Positions 25,858 through 34,371 of a stretch of DNA of 64,000 nt are shown here, in pieces. The position numbers and the translations under genes are program-made. Where the stretch lies: NCBI RefSeq assembly GCF_001591005.1, contig NZ_BCTY01000004.1, positions 62,001-126,000 on the forward strand, in the 5' to 3' direction. The notes beneath the pieces were generated by a model. The model made no database searches, had not been told where the DNA came from, and was given only the letters and a program-made list of their open reading frames with translations. The DNA comes from Sphingomonas sanguinis NBRC 13937. Lineage in GTDB: Bacteria; Pseudomonadota; Alphaproteobacteria; Sphingomonadales; Sphingomonadaceae. How positions within the stretch are numbered: position 1 is the first letter of the stretch; every line of letters starts with the position of its first letter.

Positions 25858-27603
25858 TCAGCAGTCGCGGGGCTGCCCCGGAACGATCATCTGCGGCATC
25901 GCGCAATCGACATCGCCCTTCAATCGCGGGGTCGCACCCGTGATATCCAGGGCATAGGGAAAGCGCGCGCCCGCCGTCGGCTTGACCTCGTCGCCGCCGG
26001 GGATGGGTTCGTAGACGCCGGGCGTTGCCGTCACCGCCAGAAAGAGGCGCGCATCGCGGGACACGCGATAGGTGATGACCGTGTTGCCTCGCCCCTCGAC
26101 CGCGCCGAGCGGGGAATAGGTCGGCTCCGTCCCACCCCGCACCGCGACAAGGGCGAAGCGCCAGGCCGCGTCCTTGTCGGTCGTACCGCCGGTCAACCGG
26201 ACCGAGACGCGGCCGTCCGCTCCGGTCACCGTCAAAGGGATCAGGTCGCTGCCGAACTGGTGCAGCAGCAGGCCGGGCTGCGGCACGTAGCGACCGGGCC
26301 GATCCCCCGGCAGCAGCGATGCCCAGCGGGTGCCGCCGAACAGGAACCGCATGACCGCAGCCGCATCGAGCATGGCGCGCTGGTTCAGGAAATCCAGCGT
26401 CACGAGGCGCGCGCCATACCAGCCCATGTCATCGGCGAACGATCGCATCCCCTGAGGGTAGGCGCCCGACGCCTGCCCCAGCCGCACGACCGCCGGCAGG
26501 AAATCCTCCGTCCCGTCGCCGGTCGGCAAGCGCCGATCGTGGCGCCACGCCCCCCAGACCAACGGCCGCGTCCGCGCATCCTCGAACAGCATGTCGATGA
26601 ACGGATAGGCGCCATAGCGCGCCACCGGCCAGACCGGGCCGAGATACAGGTGGTTCCCGTAATGCGAGATCCAGGTCGTCTTTCCCGGCACCAGCAGATG
26701 CCCCAGCCAGTTTGCGACGCTTTCCCAGACCGGCCCGGCGGTCGTGCCGCCGCGAAAGCCGCCCGAATAGAATTGGATGACATGGCCGAATTCGTGCGCG
26801 AAGGTCTTCGACCCGAACGCCATGTCCTGCGCGCTGATCCAGACGCTGGGCGAGGCATTGGCGCCATGCACGGTCAGGTCGCCGCCATCGACATGCGGGC
26901 GACCCGTACCATAAAGGTAAATGGCGATACGCCGCCGCTCGCCCGCGGGGCTGTCGGCATAGGGCATGGGCGCGCCGGTCAGGTCGCGGCTCATCCGCCA
27001 TACCCATTCGGCCCAGTCACCGGCACGCTTCAGAAACGTGGGCCAGTCCTGCCCGCTCGCCCTTACCCAGGCATAGCTTTCGCCCTGGGGATTGGTGCCA
27101 TACCAGAAGACGAAATGCTGCGTCTCATAGGCGCCGATCCTGCCGCTCTCCCGGTCGCCGGGTTGGACCTGCGCGGGATCAGGCACCGTCGCATAGCGGT
27201 GTGGATCTGCGGCGTAAGGGTGGCGCGCCTGTTCCGCGCTGACGAAAGCGCGATCGACTGCCGAAAAGGAATCCGCCCGAAACGCGCGATAGCAGCCGGC
27301 CGCCGTCACCATCTCGACGATTTGCCGTGCGTCCCCATCATCCACGCCATAGGCCTGGACCAGCCGGGCACGAAACGGCGCGCCGATCGCCAGCCCCTCG
27401 CGATTGCCGCCATCATCGTCGATGGTCGCGGGCTGGCGGACAGGCCGGATCGGCGTCCAGCGTCGCAACGGATAGCGCCCCCACGGTGCCAGCATCGTGT
27501 GGCTACGACACCCGCCCGGCGCAGCGGCGAAGGCGGGACTGGCGTGCAACGACGCCGTACCGACCAGCACCGACACCAGCGTCATCCATCGCAATCCCGG
27601 CAT
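25858..27603 (-). CDS. Exported DUF6055-like metallopeptidase
   Basis: A 581-residue exported protein. The signal peptide is MPGLRWMTLVSVLVGTASLH to about AFA; an ATG three codons earlier (27612) is also possible. The zinc motif HEFGH lies in SKTFAHEFGHVIQFYSGGFR, with a likely third ligand in GPVWESVANW about 24 residues on, a gluzincin-like spacing. Blocks such as YETQHFVFWYGTNPQ before the zinc site, and the beta-rich C-terminal region, match DUF6055 proteins as I remember them. A TTACGG-N17-GTC site 85 bp upstream joins it to the sigma-factor locus. Three C-terminal cysteines may form disulfides. Confidence 0.75.
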   Translation of the reverse strand: MPGLRWMTLVSVLVGTASLHASPAFAAAPGGCRSHTMLAPWGRYPLRRWTPIRPVRQPATIDDDGGNREGLAIGAPFRARLVQAYGVDDGDARQIVEMVTAAGCYRAFRADSFSAVDRAFVSAEQARHPYAADPHRYATVPDPAQVQPGDRESGRIGAYETQHFVFWYGTNPQGESYAWVRASGQDWPTFLKRAGDWAEWVWRMSRDLTGAPMPYADSPAGERRRIAIYLYGTGRPHVDGGDLTVHGANASPSVWISAQDMAFGSKTFAHEFGHVIQFYSGGFRGGTTAGPVWESVANWLGHLLVPGKTTWISHYGNHLYLGPVWPVARYGAYPFIDMLFEDARTRPLVWGAWRHDRRLPTGDGTEDFLPAVVRLGQASGAYPQGMRSFADDMGWYGARLVTLDFLNQRAMLDAAAVMRFLFGGTRWASLLPGDRPGRYVPQPGLLLHQFGSDLIPLTVTGADGRVSVRLTGGTTDKDAAWRFALVAVRGGTEPTYSPLGAVEGRGNTVITYRVSRDARLFLAVTATPGVYEPIPGGDEVKPTAGARFPYALDITGATPRLKGDVDCAMPQMIVPGQPRDC

Positions 27604-28108
27604 CACGTGCATCGCTCCCCAGACCCCTCGCGCGCGCCGTCCCTCCATAACGAACGATAGCACGCGCGACCTTCCGACATGCGATAGGACAAGGCAGGTC
27701 GGAAAAGCCGTAACGCCGGCCAAGGGGCGTCCCGATTGCAGCAGGGCTCGATGGTCTATCAGGACGTCGCGACCGAGTACGCGCGGCACATTGATCAGGA
27801 TGATCCTGCGCAGCTAGCTTCTTTGACATTTGCCGAAGCCTGCGCCGCCTGTTGCGGTCGACGACGACCATGTTGCTCAGCGCTCGTTGGTCAACCGCGC
27901 GAACCTGCGGCGCCGTGGTGGTGAATGGGTGATCGATGATCGTGTCGGCGATGATCGATCGCCCGTCATTATCCTATGGGAGGCCGGGAACAGGGGTAGA
28001 TGGGGCAAAGCTTTGCCTGATGCGTACCCGGTATGATGGTCTTGCCGTTTCGGGCCCGGAATGTCAGCGTGGACCAGACGTCATGATAGCGGACCCGGCC
28101 GATCCTTC
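27604..28108. other. Divergent promoter region between the DUF6055 and LysR genes
   Basis: No protein-like frame is present. Apart from the ECF-type site at 27,688-27,713 it holds a near-perfect inverted repeat GATCGATGATCG/CGATGATCGATC (27931-27960) and a perfect 14-bp palindrome GGCAAAGCTTTGCC (28004-28017), 92 bp before the LysR start. The palindrome is a possible site for the LysR protein. Confidence 0.5.
27688..27713 (-). promoter_or_regulatory. Candidate ECF promoter of the DUF6055 metallopeptidase gene
   Basis: On the minus strand TTACGG (27713-27708), 17 bases, then GTC (27690-27688). It shares the T-rich start of the spacer (CTTTTCC) and the TTGTC end with the copies at 17,683 and 21,140. 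The start codon is 85 bp downstream. Confidence 0.55.
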
Positions 28109-29023
28109 ATGCCCAATGATCATAGTGATATCCATCGTCGCGAGCTGCCGCCCTTGCCCGCGCTCGCCAGTTTCCTGGCGGCGGTGGAGACCAGCAGCTT
28201 TTCGCGCGCGGCGCAGCGCATGGCGCTGACGCAGAGTGCGATCAGCCGACAGATCGCACTGCTGGAGGACTGGCTAGGCGTGCCGCTGTTCGAGCGGCGC
28301 GGGCGGCGGGTGACGCCGACCCCGGCGGCGCTGGCCTATGCCGAGGCGGTGGGACCAGCGGTCGAGCGGTTGCGCAGCGCCACGCGGCGGCTGCTGACCC
28401 CGGTGGCCGACCGCGCGCTGACCATCGCGACGCTGCCCAGTTTCGGCATGCGCTGGCTGGCCCCGCGCCTGCCGGGGCTGACCGCGCGGCACCCCGAATT
28501 ACTGGTGAACTTTGCGGCGCGCTCCTATCCGTTCGACTTCGCCGAAGAGCGGTTCGACGCCGCCATCCATTTCGGCCTGCCCGACTGGCCGGGCGCAGAC
28601 CATGCGCTGCTGTTCCATGAGGATGTCGTGGCCGTCTGTTCACCCGACTGGCTGGCGCGCCATCCGGTGGCGAGGCCCGCCGATCTGTTGCCGCATACGC
28701 TCTTGTCGCTGGAGGCGCGGCCGGATGCCTGGGCGCGGTGGTTCGCCGCCGCCGGCGTGGCCGATGCAGCGATCCGCGAAGGGCCGGTGTACGAGCATTT
28801 CCTGATGCTCGCCCATGCTGCGGCGGCGGGGATGGGCATGGCGTTGATCCCGTCCTTCCTGATCCGCCCGGAACTGGCGTCCGGCGCGCTGGTGACGCCG
28901 ATCAATGTCACGCTCAGCGCGTCGGAGGCCTATTATCTAGTCTGGCCGCGCCGCAGCAGCCACAGCCCGCTGTTCGACCGCTTCCGCCACTGGCTGCTGG
29001 ATGAAGCCAGGGCGGAGGCGTGA
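28109..29023 (+). CDS. LysR family transcriptional regulator (GcvA-like)
   Basis: A 304-residue regulator. The N-terminal winged helix reads LPALASFLAAVETSSFSRAA, then MALTQSAISRQIALLEDWLG and PLFERRGRRVTPTPAA. The remainder is a periplasmic-binding-protein-like effector domain with AAIHFGLPDWPG and GMGMALIPSFLI. The layout and length fit the GcvA-type LysR group. It lies between the DUF6055 gene and the second TonB receptor gene (convergent, 29-bp gap), so the target is not obvious. The palindrome at 28,004 suggests it may act on its own promoter and that of the DUF6055 gene. Confidence 0.9.
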   Translation: MPNDHSDIHRRELPPLPALASFLAAVETSSFSRAAQRMALTQSAISRQIALLEDWLGVPLFERRGRRVTPTPAALAYAEAVGPAVERLRSATRRLLTPVADRALTIATLPSFGMRWLAPRLPGLTARHPELLVNFAARSYPFDFAEERFDAAIHFGLPDWPGADHALLFHEDVVAVCSPDWLARHPVARPADLLPHTLLSLEARPDAWARWFAAAGVADAAIREGPVYEHFLMLAHAAAAGMGMALIPSFLIRPELASGALVTPINVTLSASEAYYLVWPRRSSHSPLFDRFRHWLLDEARAEA

Positions 29024-29052
29024 GCGGGCGCTGACGGGCTAGCGGCTTCACA

Positions 29053-31830
29053 TCAAAGCGGCTTCCCGCCCATCTTCCAGGTCAACTGCACGGCATAGCT
29101 GCGGCCGATCCCGTCGAACCACGAAATGTCGTAATAGGGATAGGACGCATAGGTCGGATCGTGGATCGGTGCCTGATCGAACAGGTTGGTCACCGTCCCG
29201 GTCACGCGGAGGCGTTCGTTCAGGTCGTAACGCATCGACAGGTTGAACAGATAGCTGGCCTTGATGAAGCCGTCCTGATCATAGTTCGGCAGCTTGCCCA
29301 GCCGCATACCGGTGATCGTCGTGGAGAAATCGCCAAGGCTCCAGGTCAGGCTGGCCGTGCCCTTATCGCGCGGAATGTCGAAATTGCTGTCGACCGCGAA
29401 CTTGTTGATGATCGGATCGCCCGGATATTGGCGCACCGTGTGGTTGAAGACATAGGTATAGCCGCCCGACAAGGCGAAGTCGCCGATTGCGGCGGTCGGC
29501 AGGCGGATATTGGCGGCGATGTCGATGCCGTCGGTGGTTTCCTCCGCGACGTTGATCGGATTGACCGCCACCGCCTGTAGCTGCCCGGCCAGCGCGCCGC
29601 TGGTATAGCGGATCACGCGGGCCAGCGCGTCGCGGCAGGTCGGCGACGACGGATCGGCACCGCCGCCCGCGCGACAACGCGATTCATCGCGCAGCACGGA
29701 ATCGATGCTGATGTCGCGGACCTGATCCTTCATCTTCACCCGGAAATAATCGACGGACAGGTCGATGCGGCTCGACGGCTGCCACACCACACCGGCGTTG
29801 AGTGAGGTCGAGGTTTCGGGCTGAAGCTGACGATTGCCGGTCTTGCGGGCGATGATCGTCTGGTCCGAATAGCTGCAATCGCCGATCGTCTCGTTCGGCT
29901 CCTCCACGCGGCACAGGTAATAATCGGTGGCCGAGGGGTGGGTGTTGCCCGGGCCCCGGAAGACATAGTTCAGGTCGGGCGCGCGAAAGCCGGTGCCATA
30001 GGCGGCGCGCAAGAGCAGCCGCTTCGTCGGGCGCAGTTCGCTGCCGATATTATAGGTGAAACGACCGAACGTATTGCCTGCGATGTGGAACGAGTCGTAC
30101 CGGCCGGCGGTGCTGAGTTGCAGGAACGACAGCACGGGCACACGGAATTCATATCCCAGGCCCCAGCGATTGCGCGACCCGCTGCCGTCCGAATCCACCA
30201 GCCCGACATAATAGTTGGTCAGCGTCAGCGGATCGGGGCGCAGATCATAGCCCTGCTTGCCCGCCTCCGCGACAAAGGCGAAGCCGACCGGACCGGCGGG
30301 CAGCTGGAACAGGTCGGTGGTGTTGAGCGAGGCGGCCAGCGTGTCGGTCCACGAGCGCGGGCGATACAGCGAGTCGACCGAGATCGAGCGATACTCGGCC
30401 GGTGTCAGCGGCGTGTAGAGGCGGCGGACATCGGCGTTGAAGATCGCATAGCCGGTGGCGGGATCGATCCCCTGCTGCTGTCCCAGGAACAGCGCGTTCG
30501 ATTTCGAGATGACGATTTCGGGGAAGGTGACGCGCGAATCATACTGCGCATGGTTGAACGACACCTCATATTTCCACTTGTCGTTCGCGCCGAACTGGCC
30601 GCGAATGCCGGGCGTGATGTTGAAGGTGATCGACCGGTTGCGCGTCATCCCGTTCTGAAAACCGCCCATCTCCTCGGGCGTGAACTGGCGGGTCCAGTTG
30701 TCGAGCTGCAACCCGCTGTCGGTCGCGTCGGGCGCCAGGTTGGGGTTGAAGAAGGTGCCTTCCTCGTTGCCGTCGGGCGACACGTAATACCAACTCTTGA
30801 CCCGACGGAAGAGCTTCAGCTTGGAATAGCTGAATTGCAGGTCGGCAAAGAGTTCGGTGCCGCCGCCCAGATCATAGCCCATCGAGCCGTAAGCGGTGAT
30901 GGACTTACGGTCGGATAGCATCGTGCCGTAGGCGACCGATTCATTGCTGCCGCAAAACTGGCCATAGCGGCGACGATTGGCATAATAGATCGTGCCCTGG
31001 TTGAGCGAGGACAGCGCGCTGCACGTCGCCTGACCCGGATCGATATAGTTCGCGTCCTCGTCGGCGCGCAGGAAGGTGCGCTGCGCCAGCGGGGTGGCGG
31101 TGGTCGGGTTGTCGGCGGTCGAATCCTGCCGCTTGCGCTGATATTGCCATAAGGGGCGCTGGTTCAGGAATTCGATCCCGGCCACACCGTGGAAGCCACC
31201 GGTTTCCCAGCCGGTCGTCGCCATCAGCCGATACGCCGCGCCGCCGCCATGGTCGGTATCGCTGTAGCGCATGTCGATACGGGTGCCGTCGGCCTTGGTC
31301 TTCAGCTGGAAATTGACGACGCCCGCGATCGCGTCCGACCCATAGATGGCCGAGGCACTGCCGCTCAGCACCTCGACCCGGTCGATCAGGCCGACGGGAA
31401 TGTTCGAGATGTCGGTGAAGTTGCTGTTGCCCTGAAACGGCAGCGGGAAGTCGGCGATACGGCGGCCATTGACCAGCACCAGCGTATGGTTGGGCCCCAG
31501 GCCGCGCAGGTCGACCTGCTGCGCGCCGGGGCTGAAGCTGGCGCCCGATGCGCTCTGCTGCCCCTGAGTCTCGCCGCTATTCTGGGTCAGGCTGCGCAAC
31601 ACGTCGGGGACGCTGAGAAAGCCGCCCTTCAGGATATCCTCCGACGTCACGACCGTGACCGGTGCGGGCCCTTCCTTCTGCACGCGCGGGATGCGTGATC
31701 CCAGGACGGTGATTTCATCCGACGCGTCCGCCGTCGGGGCGTCGGTCGGCAGGTCCTGCGCCATCGCGCTGCCCGCCATCGCCATCATCCCCACACCCGT
31801 CAGCCAATGAACGACCGAGGTCCCCCGCAT
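29053..31830 (-). CDS. TonB-dependent receptor, probable importer for the cyanophycin/dipeptide locus
   Basis: A 925-residue outer-membrane transporter without an STN domain. The start at 31830 has GGGGAG seven bases upstream. Signal peptide: MRGTSVVHWLTGVGMMAM to about AMAQ. A TonB box is likely in DEITVLGSR. The plug follows (VDLRGLGPNHTLVLVNGRRI, SASAIYGSDAIAGVVNFQL), and the barrel ends YAVQLTWKMGGKPL. It belongs to the large group typical of sphingomonads and xanthomonads that carry peptides, sugars or aromatics. It is divergent, with about 105 bp between starts, from the cyanophycinase-isoaspartyl peptidase gene, so peptide-like products are the best guess at substrate. Confidence 0.92.
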   Translation of the reverse strand: MRGTSVVHWLTGVGMMAMAGSAMAQDLPTDAPTADASDEITVLGSRIPRVQKEGPAPVTVVTSEDILKGGFLSVPDVLRSLTQNSGETQGQQSASGASFSPGAQQVDLRGLGPNHTLVLVNGRRIADFPLPFQGNSNFTDISNIPVGLIDRVEVLSGSASAIYGSDAIAGVVNFQLKTKADGTRIDMRYSDTDHGGGAAYRLMATTGWETGGFHGVAGIEFLNQRPLWQYQRKRQDSTADNPTTATPLAQRTFLRADEDANYIDPGQATCSALSSLNQGTIYYANRRRYGQFCGSNESVAYGTMLSDRKSITAYGSMGYDLGGGTELFADLQFSYSKLKLFRRVKSWYYVSPDGNEEGTFFNPNLAPDATDSGLQLDNWTRQFTPEEMGGFQNGMTRNRSITFNITPGIRGQFGANDKWKYEVSFNHAQYDSRVTFPEIVISKSNALFLGQQQGIDPATGYAIFNADVRRLYTPLTPAEYRSISVDSLYRPRSWTDTLAASLNTTDLFQLPAGPVGFAFVAEAGKQGYDLRPDPLTLTNYYVGLVDSDGSGSRNRWGLGYEFRVPVLSFLQLSTAGRYDSFHIAGNTFGRFTYNIGSELRPTKRLLLRAAYGTGFRAPDLNYVFRGPGNTHPSATDYYLCRVEEPNETIGDCSYSDQTIIARKTGNRQLQPETSTSLNAGVVWQPSSRIDLSVDYFRVKMKDQVRDISIDSVLRDESRCRAGGGADPSSPTCRDALARVIRYTSGALAGQLQAVAVNPINVAEETTDGIDIAANIRLPTAAIGDFALSGGYTYVFNHTVRQYPGDPIINKFAVDSNFDIPRDKGTASLTWSLGDFSTTITGMRLGKLPNYDQDGFIKASYLFNLSMRYDLNERLRVTGTVTNLFDQAPIHDPTYASYPYYDISWFDGIGRSYAVQLTWKMGGKPL

Positions 31831-31934
31831 TATAAAGCTCCCCATTTTTACCCCTAGGCGCAATCATAATGCCATGGACTTCTGTCATATTGAAACATAA
31901 AAACGCCATGTTGAACGTTCGTCTCTTTGATTTG

Positions 31935-33926
31935 ATGGGGAGTGTGGCCTTGCGACACTATGGTCTGGGTATCGCATTGATATGCGTGGGGATTGGGTCG
32001 GCGGTGCCGGCGGCAGGGCAGCAGGCAGTGGGGCAGCAGGCGGCAGGACAACAGGCGGGGGCGACGGTCGCGGGCGCGCGCTTCTTCGTGACCGGCGATC
32101 CGGCCAAGCCCCGGCCCGCAACCCCGTCGCAGGGCCTGATGCTGATGGGGGGCGGCGACTGGGACAAGCAGGCGTTCCAGTGGTTTGCGAAAAAGGCGGG
32201 CTATGGCCACATCCTGATCCTTCGCGCATCGGGCGATGGCGAAGGCGGACGCGAGATGTTTGCGACGATGACAGGCGTCCAGTCGGTGTCGACCATCCTG
32301 TTCACCGATCGCGCCGCGTCAACCGACCCGCGCGTGCTGGCGGCGATCGCCAAGGCGGACGGCATCTTCCTGGCGGGCGGCGACCAGGCGAAATATGTCC
32401 GCTTCTGGCAGGGGACGCCGGTCGCCCGCGCGCTGGACGCACATGTCGCGGCGGGCAAGCCGATCGCGGGCACCAGCGCCGGCCTCGCCGTGCTGGGCGG
32501 GACGGCCTACGGCGCGATGGACGGCGGCAGCATCGATTCGTTCAAGGCGCTGTCCGATCCGCTGGGCGATGCGGTGACGCTGGTCCGCAATTTCCTGCAC
32601 ATGCCGCGCCTCGCGCATATCATCACCGACACGCACTTCAACGAGCGCGACCGGCTGGGGCGGCTGATCGCCTTCGTGGCCAAGGCGCGGGCGACCGGCG
32701 ATCCGACCGCGATCGGGCTGGGCGTCGACGAAGCGGGTACGCTGTGCGTCGAGGCGGACGGACAAGCGACCTTTTATGGCCCGGCGAACACCCATGCCTG
32801 GCTGGTGCAGCCGCAAGGCATCCCGAAGCTGACGCCGGGCAAGCCGCTGGACTGGGCCGATATCCGCATCACCGGCGTCGCGCCAGGGAACCGGATCGAC
32901 CTGAACACCATGGCCGTGTCGAAGCCTGCATTCGTCGGCACGGCAAAAGTCGTCGGGGGCAGGCTGATCGATGCCCCTTTGCCGCCCGGCGGCCACTGGT
33001 CGCTGGCGATCCATGGCGGGGCAGGCGTGATTCCGAAGGGGTCGCTGACGCCGGAACAGGAGCGGGCCTATCGCAACGGGCTGAACGCGGCGCTCGCCGC
33101 TGGTTCGGCGGTATTGGCGAAGGGCGGCAGCAGCCTTGATGCGGTGCAGGCGGCGGTGCGCGTGCTGGAAGACGATCCCCACTTCAACGCCGGGCGCGGC
33201 GCGGTGTTCGACGCAGAGGGCAAGAACCAGCTCGACGCGGCGATCATGGACGGGGCGACCCTGCGCGCCGGCGCGGTCGCCGGGGTCAGCGCCACGAAGA
33301 ACCCCATCGTACTGGCCCGCGCGGTGATGGAGCATAGCCGCCATGTCCTGCTGACCGGCGCGGGTGCCGACCAGTTCGCGCGCGAACAGGGGGTGGAGCA
33401 GGTCGATCCCTCCTATTTCCGCACCGAGAAGCGCTGGCGCGAATATCTGGAGTGGAAGCGCGACGAGGAGCATGCCGCACTCGATCCGACGCATCGTTTT
33501 GGCACGGTCGGCGCGGTGGCGCGTGACCAGCGCGGGCACTTGGCCGCCGCGACCTCGACGGGCGGGTTGACCGGCAAGCGCTGGGGCCGGATCGGCGACT
33601 CACCGATCATCGGCGCGGGCACCTATGCGATGGACCAGACCTGCGCGGTGTCGGCGACCGGCACCGGGGAATTCTTCATTCGCCAGGTCGCGGCGCGCCA
33701 GATCTGCGACCGGGTGCAGTGGAAGGGACAGGACATCGCCACGGCGGCTAGCGACACGATCGAGGAGGTGGGCGAGATCGGCGGCGATGGTGGATTGATC
33801 GCGATGGACGGTCGCGGGCATATCGCCTTCGCCATGAATACCGACGGCATGTATCGTGGTAGCGTATCGGATGACCAATCCCCACGTACCGCCATCTATG
33901 CGGGAGAAATGGATGTCGGCCGATAA
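31935..33926 (+). CDS. Exported cyanophycinase fused to isoaspartyl peptidase
   Basis: A protein of about 663 residues with two enzymes in one chain. After a signal peptide (GLGIALICVGIGSAVPAAG) comes an S51 cyanophycinase-like domain to about residue 335: GGGDWDKQAF, LAGGDQAKY, the nucleophile S181 in GTSAGLAVLG, and DTHFNERDRLGRLIAF. From about residue 358 comes an Ntn-type isoaspartyl peptidase/L-asparaginase: IHGGAGVIPKG, DDPHFNAGRGAVF, the autocleavage and catalytic T524 in RFGTVGAVA, and GRIGDSPIIGAGTYA. Cyanophycinase cuts the Asp-Arg polymer to beta-Asp-Arg; isoaspartyl peptidase splits that to Asp and Arg. The start is uncertain: TTG at 31950, with GGGGAG upstream, is attractive. The AsnC gene starts inside its last codons. 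Confidence 0.85.
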   Translation: MGSVALRHYGLGIALICVGIGSAVPAAGQQAVGQQAAGQQAGATVAGARFFVTGDPAKPRPATPSQGLMLMGGGDWDKQAFQWFAKKAGYGHILILRASGDGEGGREMFATMTGVQSVSTILFTDRAASTDPRVLAAIAKADGIFLAGGDQAKYVRFWQGTPVARALDAHVAAGKPIAGTSAGLAVLGGTAYGAMDGGSIDSFKALSDPLGDAVTLVRNFLHMPRLAHIITDTHFNERDRLGRLIAFVAKARATGDPTAIGLGVDEAGTLCVEADGQATFYGPANTHAWLVQPQGIPKLTPGKPLDWADIRITGVAPGNRIDLNTMAVSKPAFVGTAKVVGGRLIDAPLPPGGHWSLAIHGGAGVIPKGSLTPEQERAYRNGLNAALAAGSAVLAKGGSSLDAVQAAVRVLEDDPHFNAGRGAVFDAEGKNQLDAAIMDGATLRAGAVAGVSATKNPIVLARAVMEHSRHVLLTGAGADQFAREQGVEQVDPSYFRTEKRWREYLEWKRDEEHAALDPTHRFGTVGAVARDQRGHLAAATSTGGLTGKRWGRIGDSPIIGAGTYAMDQTCAVSATGTGEFFIRQVAARQICDRVQWKGQDIATAASDTIEEVGEIGGDGGLIAMDGRGHIAFAMNTDGMYRGSVSDDQSPRTAIYAGEMDVGR

Positions 33927-34365
33927 CCCCCACCCGTCGAAGCGCGAGCTGGACGCGCGATTGCTGGCGCTGTTGCGGCAGGATTCGCGCGTTCCGGTGT
34001 CCGAACTGGCGCATGTGCTGAACGTGTCGCGCGCGCATGTCTATGCCAGCATCGCGCGCATGGAGCAGGACGGGACGATCGACGGCTATACCGTGCGGCT
34101 GGGCGAGGCACATGACCGCCGCATGGTGCGCGCGCATGTGATGATGACGACTCTGCCCAAGCTGCTGGACGAGACGAACGAGGCGCTGGCCGCGATCCCC
34201 GAGCTGACCGGCGTCTATGCCATTGCGGGCGAATATGACCTGATCGCCATGGTCGAGGCGCCCAGCCTGGAGCGGCTGAACGATGTGATCGACGCGATCG
34301 GGCGCATGGAAGGGATCGGACGGACGATGTCGGCGGTCGTGCTGGCGACCCGGTTGCGGCGGTAG
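33913..34365 (+). CDS. Lrp/AsnC family amino-acid-responsive regulator
   Basis: A 150-residue regulator. The helix-turn-helix lies at residues 10-55 (LDARLLALLRQDSRVPVSEL, then LNVSRAHVYASIARMEQDGT), followed by the RAM ligand domain (GVYAIAGEYDLIAMVEAPSL). The ATG at 33913 has GGGAGA six bases upstream and overlaps the cyanophycinase fusion gene by 14 bp, so the two share a transcript. Lrp/AsnC proteins sense amino acids, and arginine, lysine or aspartate would fit here. It converges, with a 6-bp gap, on the operon for arginine and lysine breakdown. Confidence 0.92.
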   Translation: MSADNPHPSKRELDARLLALLRQDSRVPVSELAHVLNVSRAHVYASIARMEQDGTIDGYTVRLGEAHDRRMVRAHVMMTTLPKLLDETNEALAAIPELTGVYAIAGEYDLIAMVEAPSLERLNDVIDAIGRMEGIGRTMSAVVLATRLRR

Positions 34366-34371
34366 CGGGTG

